Assembly: GCA_963836905.1 (NCBI GenBank)
Contig: CAWIKY010000006.1
Location: forward strand, 1,054,001-1,118,000
Direction: 5' to 3'
Length of the DNA stretch: 64,000 nucleotides
Source of the DNA: CAWIKY01 sp963836905
GTDB lineage: Bacteria; Pseudomonadota; Alphaproteobacteria; Caulobacterales; Hyphomonadaceae
The notes below the pieces were generated by a model that made no database searches, had not been told where the DNA came from, and saw only the letters and a list, made by a program, of their open reading frames with translations. The position numbers and the translations under genes were made by a program. Below, piece by piece: positions 24,172 to 33,393 of this stretch (position 1 is the first letter of the stretch; every line of letters starts with the position of its first letter).

Positions 24172-25080
24172 ATGAAAATGAAATACAGGTCTCTTCTCGC
24201 CGCCGGAGCCAGCTTGTTTGCGCTCGCCCTCCCGCAGAGTGTGGCCCAGACACCGGGCGTTCAAGACCCGGTCGTGGTCGATGCCGATCCGGCACTCTGG
24301 GTGGTGCAGGATGAGGACACAACGGTCTATCTTTTCGGAACGGTCCACATTCTGAAACCCGGTCTGACGTGGATGGACGAAGCAATCGCGGATGCGTTCG
24401 AAGCATCCGACACGCTCGTTGTCGAGATGATCGAGCCGGAAGAGGCGGAAATGATGGCCCTGGTCAATCAGGTCGCCATGGACGGAACCTCGCTTGCCGA
24501 CCGCATGCCGGAAGAGATGCGCAAGACTTACGTCGAGACGCTTGCGGAGATGAAAATAGCCCCGGAGACGTTCGACGCCTATGAGCCCTGGTTCGTCGCC
24601 GTCAATTTGTCTGTCATCCAGATCATGCGGGCCGGGTTCGACCCGGAGAGCGGAAGCGAAGCGGTGCTGCAGAAGCTTGCATCTGAAACGGACAAGCCGG
24701 TGCTCGCACTCGAGACGGCCGAAGAGCAATTGGCCTTCTTCGATACGCTGACCCTGCCGCAACAACTTGCCGTTTTGCAGGCTGCGATCGAGGAAATGGA
24801 CGATGCAGGTGAACAGCTTCAAGAGCTGGTCAGCGCATGGGCGAATGGAGATGCGGAGAGGCTTGGGGAGTTGATGACCGACTCCATGAAGGACGATCCG
24901 GCAATCGAGAAGGTTCTCTTCGAGGACCGCAATGACCGCTGGGCTGACTGGATTGCCGAACGGATGGAAAGCCCTGGCACGGTCTTTCTTGCCGTCGGGT
25001 CAGGACATCTTGCGGGTCCGCAAAGCGTTCAGGTGCAACTTGCCGAACGGGACATTACGTCGGCACGCATCGACTACTAG
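24172..25080 (+). CDS. TraB/GumN family protein, secreted
   Basis: This 302-residue protein has a signal peptide (MKMKYRSLLAAGASLFALAL, cut near SVAQ) and a TraB/GumN (PF01963) domain: LWVVQDEDTTVYLFGTVHIL with its GT.H motif, ALETAEEQLAFFDTL, and the C-terminal VFLAVGSGHLAG with the second histidine. The family is suspected to be a metal-dependent peptidase-like fold; the bacterial substrate is unknown. ATG 24172 is preferred over TTG 24157 because of the GAAAGG spacing and the signal peptide. Confidence 0.9.
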   Translation: MKMKYRSLLAAGASLFALALPQSVAQTPGVQDPVVVDADPALWVVQDEDTTVYLFGTVHILKPGLTWMDEAIADAFEASDTLVVEMIEPEEAEMMALVNQVAMDGTSLADRMPEEMRKTYVETLAEMKIAPETFDAYEPWFVAVNLSVIQIMRAGFDPESGSEAVLQKLASETDKPVLALETAEEQLAFFDTLTLPQQLAVLQAAIEEMDDAGEQLQELVSAWANGDAERLGELMTDSMKDDPAIEKVLFEDRNDRWADWIAERMESPGTVFLAVGSGHLAGPQSVQVQLAERDITSARIDY

Positions 25081-25192
25081 GCAGTTGTTGGTCTGACGTT
25101 GCACCTGCGGACCTGCTAGTCTCGCACACATGAGCAGCGATTCCTTTTTTCACGCGAACGCAACGGCACGCGCCCGGTCCAACAGGCCGGGC

Positions 25193-27062
25193 GTGATCCG
25201 TCGTCTTCCACCTGATGCGGTCAACCCGGATCGCCGCGGGGGAGGTCGTGGAACGTCCCGCTGCGGCGATCAAGGAGCTGGTAGAAAACGCGATTGATGC
25301 GGGAGCCCGCAATATCCGCATCGAGACAGAAGGCGGGGGGCTGTCACGGATCATCGTTACCGACGATGGTTGCGGGATGGCACCGGAAGAGCTTCCTGTT
25401 GCGATCGAGCGCCATGCCACCTCCAAGCTGCAGGCGGGCGAGAACGGTCGGGTTGATCTCCTGAACATCTCGACCCTCGGCTTTCGCGGTGAGGCTTTGC
25501 CGTCCATCGGTTCGGTCTCTGTGCTTGAGATTCTGTCACGAGGCGAGGGCGAGGCAGAGGCAGCTTCGCTGCGGGTCGATGCAGGACGCATGACCGGTCC
25601 GTCACCATCCGCTTGGACGGGACGAAGTGAAAGCGGCACGCGGATAGACGTACGCGACCTGTTTTCAGCCACGCCCGCCCGTCTGAAATTCATGAAGTCC
25701 GAGCGCGCGGAACTCATGGCCATTTCCGACACCTGCCGCAGATTGGCGATGGCCCGCGCGGATATTGCCTTTGACCTCGTTCAAAACGGCCGGACCGTGT
25801 TTTCCTTGCCGGCAGAGAGTGCGCTCGATGAAGAAACGGCGCGGCTGGCACGCCTCGGGCGCATTATGGGCCGGTCCTTCCGGGAGAACGCCGTTCCGGT
25901 GAATGCGCATCGCGATGGCGTGAAGCTGACCGGCTTTGCCGGATTGCCAACGCTCAACAGGGGGAATGCCCAGCACCAGTATCTGTTTGTGAACGGGCGC
26001 GGCGTGCGTGACCGGATGCTGACAGGTGTGCTGCGCGCCAGTTATCAGGATTTTCTGGCAAGAGACCGTCACCCGATGGCCGCCCTCTTTCTGGACCTTG
26101 ATCCCGAAGAGGTCGATGTGAACGTTCACCCGGCAAAGACCGAAGTCCGGTTTCGCGATGCGGGCGGTGTGCGCGGCCTGATTATCGGCGCGCTGAGACA
26201 TGCCCTTGCGGAAGCCGGGCACAGAGCGAGCACTACGGTATCAGGGTTTGCATTGGGCAAGGCGCGCGCCGAAGGCCAAAGCGTGGCGCTGTCAGGGGCG
26301 CTCTTCGGACCCGCGCGTGGATTGGGAAGCGGCATCCCGGCGGACGTCGCGTCGACGCCCCTGCGGTTTGCAGACCCGATGCGCGGCGTTGCCGAACCTG
26401 CCAGCTCTTATGAGCATGATGAGCGCAGCGCGCGGATCGAACCGGATGAGGCGGGCGGCTCTCATGCGCCCGAGACCGGCTTTCCGCCATTGGGGCTTGC
26501 GCGCGCCCAGCTGCACGAAACCTACATTGTCACGCAGACGGCGGATGGCATCGTAATCGTCGATCAGCATGCGGCGCATGAACGGCTCGTCTATGAAGAG
26601 ATGAAACAGGCCATGGCGCGGTCGGGCGTGTCGCGGCAGGCCTTGCTCATTCCGGAAGTTGTCGAACTGACAGAGGATGAAGCCGGGCGGGTACTGGAAC
26701 GCAGCGCCGAACTTCTGGAGCTTGGCCTGGAGATCGAGCCCTTCGGTGATGGTGCCTTGTGTGTGAGAGCGACGCCAGCGCTTTTCGGTGAAATGGATGT
26801 GGCCGGATTACTCAAGGATCTGGCCGACGACTTCGCCGAGTATGATGCCGGGCTGTCTCTGAAGGAACGCTTCGAGGACGTGATGGGAAACATGGCCTGC
26901 AGGGGGTCGGTCCGCGCCGGACGGCGGCTCAATGGTCCTGAAATGAACGCGCTTCTCCGGCAAATGGAGGCGACCCCGCATTCCGGTCAGTGCAATCACG
27001 GGCGCCCGACCTATGTGGAGCTCAAGCTGGCTGACATTGAAAGGCTGTTCGGACGACGATGA
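25193..27062 (+). CDS. mutL: DNA mismatch repair protein MutL, frame broken at 25225-25227
   Basis: MutL links mismatch recognition to downstream repair. The N-terminal GHKL ATPase has NAIDAGARNIRIE, VTDDGCGMAPEEL and STLGFRGEALPSIGSV; the C-terminal dimerisation domain ends HSGQCNHGRPTYVELKLADI. The start GTG 25193 gives VIRRLPPDAVN, then one extra C in the run at 25225-25227 shifts frame. Removing it restores RIAAGEVVERPAAAIKELVE, the invariant MutL motif. An ATG at 25130 in the same frame is an alternative start. The C-terminal QHAAHERLVYEE is present, but I do not see the DQHAxxExxxxE endonuclease signature complete. The break is probably a sequence error. Confidence 0.93.
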
Positions 27063-27859
27063 GCGAAGACTGGACGAAAACCTATTCCGGTGACGATCCG
27101 CAGCGCATCAACAAATGGCTGGCACAAAGCGGGGTCTGTTCACGGCGTGAAGCCGAGGATCTGATTGGCCGTGGCATGGTATCGATTGATGGAGAACGGG
27201 TTGAAGAACCCGGTCGCAAGATTGAATCCGGTCAGACACTCACCCTCTCCCGCGCCGCGAACGCGCGGCTGGATGCCAAACGGACGATCATGCTGAACAA
27301 GCCCGTCGGCTATGTGTCCGGCCAGCCGGAAGCGGGGCAGATACCGGCGATCCGGCTTCTCACTCGCAATGCGCGCATCGGGCCGGGAAGCGAGGTCGGC
27401 AAGACGGACGCGTTGCCGCCAATTGGCCGACTGGATCAGGATAGTCGCGGTCTGCTGATACTCTCGGATGATGGCCGTGTCGCAAAATCCGTGATCGGTC
27501 CGGATGCGGGTCTGGAAAAGGAATATATCGTCAAGGTTCACGGTGAAATCACCCGTGCCAAGCTCGATCTTCTGTCCTTCGGAATGGAGCTGGACGGGCG
27601 GGCGCTGAAACGGGCGATAGTCGAGCCGGTCGCCCATCAGACGCTGCGGTTCGTGCTGACAGAGGGACGTAACCGCCAGATCCGGCGAATGTGTTCGGAG
27701 GTCCGCTTCTGGGTTGCCGATTTGTTTCGGATCCGGGTCGGAAATCTTGAGCTCGGCGACCTGCCGGAAGGGCGCTGGCGGGAACTCACCGGACCGGAGG
27801 TTACCGCGCTGACCACCTCCGCAAAGCCTCGTCGTCCGACCCTCTCAGTCAGGCGCTGA
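27059..27859 (+). CDS. RsuA/RluB/RluF-family pseudouridine synthase
   Basis: The 266 residues begin with an S4 RNA-binding domain (RINKWLAQSGVCSRREAEDL) and continue with the catalytic domain, whose aspartate lies in PIGRLDQDSRGLLILSDDG. EGRNRQIRRMCSEV and GEWRDLT-like GRWRELT complete the family pattern. It modifies rRNA, and the sequence looks closest to RluF (23S U2604), but I cannot separate the subfamilies with certainty. It overlaps the mutL stop (ATGA), so it is translationally coupled to mutL. A basic tail (KPRRPTLSVRR) ends the protein. Confidence 0.88.
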   Translation: MSEDWTKTYSGDDPQRINKWLAQSGVCSRREAEDLIGRGMVSIDGERVEEPGRKIESGQTLTLSRAANARLDAKRTIMLNKPVGYVSGQPEAGQIPAIRLLTRNARIGPGSEVGKTDALPPIGRLDQDSRGLLILSDDGRVAKSVIGPDAGLEKEYIVKVHGEITRAKLDLLSFGMELDGRALKRAIVEPVAHQTLRFVLTEGRNRQIRRMCSEVRFWVADLFRIRVGNLELGDLPEGRWRELTGPEVTALTTSAKPRRPTLSVRR

Positions 27860-27865
27860 TGCTCC

Positions 27866-28444
27866 TCACACTTCGAGCGCCCGTCTGACTGGCGCGAAAC
27901 TCTTGCGGTGAATGGGGCAGGGGCCAAGCCGGGTGAGCGCGTCTGCATGAGTGGCGGTTCCGTAGCCCTTGTGCGCGGCAAAGCCGTAGCCCGGGTGCCG
28001 TGCATCAAGCTCTGCCATCAAGTCGTCGCGCGCCGTCTTGGCCAGAATACTCGCAGCTGAAATCGCTGGTACGCTTCCATCGCCTTTCACGATCGCTTGT
28101 CCCGGCGCTGGCAGGCCGGCCGGCAGATCGTTTCCGTCGACGAGAATAAAGTCCGGGATGATGCCACATGTTTCAATAGCGCGGCGCATCGCCAGATGGG
28201 TAGCCTGCCGGATGTTCAGCGCATCGATCTCTTCTGCGCTCGCCCATCCAAGCCCCCAGTGCAGGGCCCGTTCCTTGATCTCCAGCTGAAGGGCTTCGCG
28301 GCGTTTTGCGCTTTGGGCCTTGCTGTCGCCTAACCCTGCAATGGGTTTGGCGGGGTTCAGGATGACGGCGCCCGCACACACCGGACCGGCCCAGGGCCCT
28401 CGCCCTGCCTCGTCGACTCCGCATGTCAGGTCTGGCATGTCCAT
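27866..28444 (-). CDS. rnhB: Ribonuclease HII
   Basis: RNase HII cuts the RNA strand of RNA-DNA hybrids and removes single ribonucleotides from DNA. The signature DEAGRGPWAGPVCAGAVIL near the N-terminus, FILVDGND and VPAISAASILAKTARDDLM carry the acidic catalytic residues. Start 28444 (MDMPDLTCGVDEAGRG) or 28438 gives about 190 residues; a longer in-frame start reaches into the divergent neighbour and is less likely. It converges on the pseudouridine synthase gene with a 6-base gap. Confidence 0.94.
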   Translation of the reverse strand: MDMPDLTCGVDEAGRGPWAGPVCAGAVILNPAKPIAGLGDSKAQSAKRREALQLEIKERALHWGLGWASAEEIDALNIRQATHLAMRRAIETCGIIPDFILVDGNDLPAGLPAPGQAIVKGDGSVPAISAASILAKTARDDLMAELDARHPGYGFAAHKGYGTATHADALTRLGPCPIHRKSFAPVRRALEV

Positions 28445-28479
28445 GGAGCGATAGAGACAGATTCCGTGAGGATGGCAAA

Positions 28480-29455
28480 ATGACCGAGACAACACGCATG
28501 ATCGTCCGTGAAACCGGCGGTCCCGACGTCCTGCAGCGCGAGACGGTTACGCTTGATGCGCCCCGTGACGGAGAGGTCCGTATTCGCCAGGAGGCCATCG
28601 GTCTGAACTTTATCGACACCTACATTCGTACCGGGCTCTATCCGGCAAAACTTCCTGTCGTGCCGGGGTTCGAAGGTGCGGGCGTCATCGAGGCTGTCGG
28701 CAAGGATGTCTCGCATCTGAAAGCGGGGGACAGGGTGGCTTACTGCGCGGTTCAGGGCACGTATGCCAGCCATCTGAACGCGCCCGCGTCTCAGCTCGTG
28801 AAACTTCCGGACAGTATCTCGAGTGAGGAGGCCGCTGCCGTTATGTTGAAGGGGCTGACGGCGTGGATGCTGCTCTTTGAGATCAAGCGGGTCATGCCGG
28901 GCGATACCCTCCTGGGTCTGGGCTGCTGCCGGCGGAGTCGGGTCGATACTCGTGCCGTGGGCGAAGGCGCTCGGCGCTCGTGTTATCGGGGTTGTCTCGA
29001 CCGAAGAGAAAGCTGCACGGGTCCGTGATCTTGGTGCAGACGATACGGTTCTCTCCGGCGGAGACGTCGCCGGTGAAGTCCGTGAGCTGACCAACGGAAC
29101 AGGCGTGGACATTTCGCTCGATAGTGTCGGGAAAACCAGTGCCGAGGCCAGTCTGGCATCGCTCAGACCACGCGGCTTGTGGATCACCTATGGCAATGCG
29201 TCCGGCGCGGTCGAACCGTTGGCACCCGCGCGCCTCGCTCGGGCGGGCTCCTTGATGATGACGCGTCCGACCCTGTTCAGTTTCACATCCACAAGGGCCG
29301 ATCTCGAGCGCGGATGCATGGCGCTGTTCGGTGCCTTGAGAACCGGCACCATCAAGGCAGACATCCAGCAGCGCTACAGGCTCGAGGATGCCGCTGAGGC
29401 CCATCGGGCCCTGGAGGCGCGAGAGACAGTCGGATCGACGGTACTCATTCCGTAG
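28480..29455 (+). CDS. NADPH:quinone oxidoreductase (MDR family), frame broken at 28914-28916
   Basis: This is a zinc-free medium-chain dehydrogenase/quinone oxidoreductase of about 325 residues. The first part reads MTETTRMIVRETGGPDVLQR ... GLNFIDTYIRTGLYP ... VPGFEGAGVIEAVGKDV. One extra G in the run at 28914-28916 breaks the frame just before the nucleotide-binding motif. Removing it restores VWAAAGGVGSILVPWAKALG and the rest to 29455 (LEARETVGSTVLIP). A sequence error is likely. The start ATG 28480 follows GAGGATGG, and the gene is divergent from rnhB with 35 bases between. Confidence 0.9.
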
Positions 29456-29501
29456 GACTGAGGCCTGCGGCTTCTGCCAGGCTCATCAAGTGCGGATCTT
29501 T

Positions 29502-30404
29502 CTACAGCTCCAGCAACAGGGCCGGGTCGATATAGAAATCACCGTCGCGATTGTCGCTGGCGGTATTGCGCCATTTGACGGCCCAGTGAAGATGGGGACC
29601 GGTCGTGCGGCCTGTATTGCCGGACTTGGCAACCACGTCCCCTGCCTGAACGACATCGCCGACCTTCACATCCACTTCGCTCAGATGCATGAAAATCGAG
29701 ACAAGGCCTTGTCCATGGTCGAGAAACACGGTGCCACCCTCATAGTAGAGGTCAGGATCTGCGAGCGTTATGACACCTGCAGCCGGAGCCTTGACGGGCG
29801 TACCAATGCCAACCGCCATGTCATATCCGCGGTGGACGGAAGTCTTATCGCAAGCTTCGCCGGTGACTTTCGACACGCCTGTATAGCGCCGCGTCGGGCC
29901 AAAGGGCGAAGACATGATTCCGTCAGTGGGACGTATAAAACCTTCGTTTGCACCCGGCCCGGCTTCAAATTGCTCAAAGGCCTTCTGCTTCTTTACCCAG
30001 GACCGACCAGCATAGTTCTTTTGCTCTTCCGTACGCGCATCAACCTTGTCGCAGTCCAGACCGGTGAGCTCACGATATTCGTCGTTCCGGGTGGCGATCT
30101 CGAAAGTTCTAGACACCTGATTGCCGTCCATCAGCGCGGAGAGTTTCGCTGAAGCAGGCGCATTCGTCGCCAGACCGATCGCGGCCCGGCCGTTTTCATC
30201 TGCAGTCGCAACAGCGCTGCCGTTCATGACGAGCGTGGTGCCGGGTCTGGTTTCGCAGACGATCAGCCCACCCTGCATGGTCGCGCCAATGCAGCTCAGT
30301 CCAGCTGCCGGTCTGGCCGCTTCTGAATGGTCGGGGTGCGCCGAAGCGGACATTGTGCAGAGGGCGCTGCCCAGTGCTGCGAAAGCAATCAGCGTCAGTT
30401 TCAT
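29502..30404 (-). CDS. M23-family metallopeptidase, secreted
   Basis: The 300-residue protein has a signal peptide (MKLTLIAFAALGSALCTMSA, cut near ASAHP) and a C-terminal LytM/M23 domain. The zinc ligands are visible in HRGYDMAVG and GPHLHWAVKWRN. The first ~150 residues resemble an Ig-like decoration domain. It probably cuts peptidoglycan cross-links in the periplasm. ATG 30404 overlaps the stop of the DUF2093 gene (ATGA), so the two are translationally coupled; a longer in-frame start is rejected for lack of a signal peptide at its N-terminus. Confidence 0.9.
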   Translation of the reverse strand: MKLTLIAFAALGSALCTMSASAHPDHSEAARPAAGLSCIGATMQGGLIVCETRPGTTLVMNGSAVATADENGRAAIGLATNAPASAKLSALMDGNQVSRTFEIATRNDEYRELTGLDCDKVDARTEEQKNYAGRSWVKKQKAFEQFEAGPGANEGFIRPTDGIMSSPFGPTRRYTGVSKVTGEACDKTSVHRGYDMAVGIGTPVKAPAAGVITLADPDLYYEGGTVFLDHGQGLVSIFMHLSEVDVKVGDVVQAGDVVAKSGNTGRTTGPHLHWAVKWRNTASDNRDGDFYIDPALLLEL

Positions 30405-30634
30405 TCGAGGGCTCCGGTTGTCTTGCCCCGTCGTTCGGTCCACCGGCTGCTTGCAGCAGCGGCGTCGACATAGGCTTCCTGCAGGTCGACGCTCCAATAA
30501 CGAAGCTCCTGAAGGGGAATCTTGCGGGCGGTCACGGCGCAGATCACGAAATCACCTCGCGAAAGGACTTTGAGATCCGCATCGAGGTATTTCAATCTGG
30601 CTTCGCCAGGCAGTCTTGGTGATTTGGTCAGCAT
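30401..30634 (-). CDS. DUF2093 domain protein
   Basis: This 77-residue protein matches DUF2093, a small alphaproteobacterial family of unknown function: EARLKYLDADLKVLSRGDFV, ICAVTARKIPLQELRYWSVD and LQEAYVDA. Family members look like soluble, small beta-rich proteins. It lies between pgsA and the M23 peptidase on the same strand and overlaps the peptidase start by four bases. Confidence 0.88.
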   Translation of the reverse strand: MLTKSPRLPGEARLKYLDADLKVLSRGDFVICAVTARKIPLQELRYWSVDLQEAYVDAAAASSRWTERRGKTTGALE

Positions 30635-30676
30635 GTCATGTCTATGCCTTCACAGCCCTGAAATTGCAAAACGGGC

Positions 30677-31402
30677 TCAGCTTTCCACAGTGGAAATCGT
30701 CCGCGTCTTCCGGCCTGCGACCGCGAGCCTGACAAGGTATTGCGTGCCGGTATAGACCGAAAGCGCAGCCGATATCCACAAGGCACAAAGCCAGACATCC
30801 AGCCAGATTTCCAGTGAGGTCGACTGCCAACCGATGACCGCCATCAGGAACAGGAACAAAAAGACCGTCAGCATTTCGAAGGCGGTCTTCCATTTGGCAA
30901 GCACCGAGACACGGATTGCGACTGTCGGTTTTCCGGAAAACCGGAGGATCGTGATCAGCAGGTCGCGAAAGATGATCAGAACCACGGGGACAAGGACGAA
31001 GAGTTGCAGTTCCGCCGCCAGAACAATTGCAAGAAGCGGCAGTCCGACGGCCAGCTTGTCCGCCACTGGGTCAAGCAAACGGCCAAACCGGCTTTCAGCC
31101 TTCCAGCGCCGGGCGAGATACCCGTCGAGGTAGTCGGTAGCGCTCGCAATCGTGAAGACGCCAAGGGCTATACCGCCCCATAAGCGCCGGAAGTCCTGCG
31201 CCGCTTCGAGGTGGGCCAGGCGCATGCCGGCCGGCATGTCGTAGCCGCGATCCTGAAGAAGGAAGAGTTCATTTTGCACAACCATGACGATGATGACGGC
31301 GACGGTGATCGCGAGAAAGCAGCGCATCAGCGTCAGCGCATTGGGCAGCCAGTGCAGATGCAGAGCCTTGGCGGGCGCAATGTCGTTTGAAGTGTTGGTC
31401 AC
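30677..31402 (-). CDS. pgsA: CDP-diacylglycerol-glycerol-3-phosphate 3-phosphatidyltransferase PgsA
   Basis: PgsA commits CDP-diacylglycerol to phosphatidylglycerol synthesis at the inner membrane. The CDP-alcohol phosphotransferase motif is complete: ATDYLDGYLARRWKAESRFG followed by RLLDPVADKL (DxxDGxxAR...GxxxDxxxD). About five hydrophobic helices are visible. The 241 residues are longer than E. coli PgsA because of an insertion after the first helix (about residues 45-75). It follows uvrC with a 30-base gap, the usual alphaproteobacterial arrangement. Confidence 0.94.
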   Translation of the reverse strand: MTNTSNDIAPAKALHLHWLPNALTLMRCFLAITVAVIIVMVVQNELFLLQDRGYDMPAGMRLAHLEAAQDFRRLWGGIALGVFTIASATDYLDGYLARRWKAESRFGRLLDPVADKLAVGLPLLAIVLAAELQLFVLVPVVLIIFRDLLITILRFSGKPTVAIRVSVLAKWKTAFEMLTVFLFLFLMAVIGWQSTSLEIWLDVWLCALWISAALSVYTGTQYLVRLAVAGRKTRTISTVES

Positions 31403-31432
31403 AGCAGGCGAAGTCTCTCGGGCATAAGCAGG

Positions 31433-33349
31433 TCAACTGCCATGGAAGTGATTGTATATACGTTCGGCAAGGGCTTGATTGACACCCTCAACCTGTTCCA
31501 GATCACCCAGTTTCGCACGTGAAACGCTTCTTGCCGAACCGAACCGGTGCAAAAGTGCCTTCTTTCTGGCCGGGCCGATACCTGCAATTTCGTCCAGCGG
31601 GTTCTTCTTGATATCTCCTGATCGGCGGGTCCGGTGCGCCCCGATTGCCCAACGGTGCGCTTCGTCACGCAAACGCTGGAGATAGAAGAGAACGGGCGCA
31701 TTTGATGGTAGCTGGAACGGAGCTTTCCCCGGCATAAAGAACTGTTCGCGTCCCGCATTACGATCAGGGCCCTTGGCGATTGAAACAATTGAAATATCAG
31801 CCGGTGTAAGACCGAGCTCCGCCAGTGTTTCCACCGTTGCGTTCAACTGCCCGATGCCACCATCGACGAGGACAAGATCAGGGAAATTCGCGGTCTTTGC
31901 CAGCGCGTCCCGCCGCGTGGTGCGTTCCTCCGCCGTGATTGTATTATCCGCAGGCTCCAGCCCGGCTTCCTTCACCAGCCGCGCAAAGCGTCGACGCATG
32001 ACCTCGCGCATCATTCCGTAATCGTCACCCGGCGCGATCTCGGAGTCCTTGATGTTGAACTTTCGGTAGTGCTGTTTTTCGAAGCCCTCGGGACCGGCCA
32101 CCACCATACCGCCGACGGCGTTCGTGCCCTGGATGTGCGAATTATCGTAGACTTCAATCCGTGCCGGGGACGCGGTCAGACCAAAAGTCTTTGCTGTTTC
32201 CGCCAGGAGCCGGGTCTGGCTGGCGGTCTCGGCCAGCTTGCGGGAAAGAGCTTCACGGGCATTGTTCATCGCCTGCAGGACAAGCTCGCGCTTGCCGCCG
32301 CGCCGGGCGCACCGGACTTCGACCTTGCGCTCGGACTTTTCCGAAAATGCCTGTGCGATAAGATCGATCTGCTCTGGTTCATGCGAGGTCAGGATCAGCC
32401 GTGGGGGCGGACGTTCATCATAGAACTGAACCAGAAACGCTGAGAGAATGTCTTCCGGAGACGTGTCGCGTTCATGACGTGGATAATAGGCCTTGGTGCC
32501 CCAGTTCTGGCCTGCCCGGAAGAAGAAGACCTGCACACAGGACTGACCGCCTTCCTCTGCGACAGCGAACACGTCCGCCTCCTCGATGCCGTCCGGATTG
32601 ATGTCCTGACTGGCGCGCACCGACGCAATCGCGCGAATGCGGTCACGCAGTCTGGCGGCCTGTTCGAAGTCTTCCCGTTCCGCCGCCGCCTGCATGTCTC
32701 CGGCGAGTTGTTCCTGCAGGCTGACGGCCTTGCCCTGTAGAAACGCTGCTGCCTCGTTCGTCAGAGCCTGATAATCCATGATTGACACCAGCCCCGTGCA
32801 TGGCGCGGAACACCGCTTGATCTGATGCAGCATGCATGGCCGCGACCGTGTTTCGTAGACGCTGTCCTCGCAGGTTCGAAGCAGGAAAGCCTTCTGCAGG
32901 GTATCCAGCGTTCTGGTAACGGCATTGGCACTGGCAAAGGGGCCGAAATAGTCGCCCTTGTGCTTCTTCGATCCACGGTATTTGACGATCTGCGGCGCGG
33001 CATGGTCACGGCGGATCAGAATGTAGGGAAAGCTCTTGTCATCGCGCAGGAGCACATTGAAACGGGGCTTCAGACGCTTGATGAGATTGGCCTCCAGAAG
33101 CAGCGCTTCGGTTTCCGTTTCGGTCACCACGAACTCCATGGTCGCGGTAAGCGAAATCATCAGCGCGATCCGCTGGGTGTGGCCGCCTAGTTTTGTATAA
33201 TTGGCGACACGGTTTTTCAGGTTCTTCGCCTTGCCGACATAGAGAACCTCGCCGTCGGCCCCGAACATGCGATAGACGCCGGGCTTCGCCGGAAGCCGGG
33301 ACAGATTGTCCTTGATGACGGAGATGCCGATTCCGGCGGTGTTGCTCAT
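31433..33349 (-). CDS. uvrC: Excinuclease ABC subunit UvrC
   Basis: UvrC makes both incisions in nucleotide excision repair. The 638 residues run through a GIY-YIG nuclease (KPGVYRMFGADGEVLYVGKA near residue 20), a UVR motif (FEQAARLRDRIRAIA), the RNase H-like nuclease (IEVYDNSHIQGTNAVGGMVV) and a C-terminal helix-hairpin-helix (IAGIGPARKKALLHRFGSA). I looked for an SOS box in front of it and found none. Confidence 0.97.
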   Translation of the reverse strand: MSNTAGIGISVIKDNLSRLPAKPGVYRMFGADGEVLYVGKAKNLKNRVANYTKLGGHTQRIALMISLTATMEFVVTETETEALLLEANLIKRLKPRFNVLLRDDKSFPYILIRRDHAAPQIVKYRGSKKHKGDYFGPFASANAVTRTLDTLQKAFLLRTCEDSVYETRSRPCMLHQIKRCSAPCTGLVSIMDYQALTNEAAAFLQGKAVSLQEQLAGDMQAAAEREDFEQAARLRDRIRAIASVRASQDINPDGIEEADVFAVAEEGGQSCVQVFFFRAGQNWGTKAYYPRHERDTSPEDILSAFLVQFYDERPPPRLILTSHEPEQIDLIAQAFSEKSERKVEVRCARRGGKRELVLQAMNNAREALSRKLAETASQTRLLAETAKTFGLTASPARIEVYDNSHIQGTNAVGGMVVAGPEGFEKQHYRKFNIKDSEIAPGDDYGMMREVMRRRFARLVKEAGLEPADNTITAEERTTRRDALAKTANFPDLVLVDGGIGQLNATVETLAELGLTPADISIVSIAKGPDRNAGREQFFMPGKAPFQLPSNAPVLFYLQRLRDEAHRWAIGAHRTRRSGDIKKNPLDEIAGIGPARKKALLHRFGSARSVSRAKLGDLEQVEGVNQALAERIYNHFHGS

Positions 33350-33393
33350 CGCCCTTATCTAGCGCGGACGGGTGCGATTCGGGAGGGGCGACG

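Noticed and set aside
25215..28916. Homopolymer frame breaks in mutL and qor as phase-variation switches
   Set aside because: The runs are only three bases long, far shorter than slippage-prone phase-variable tracts; sequence error is simpler.
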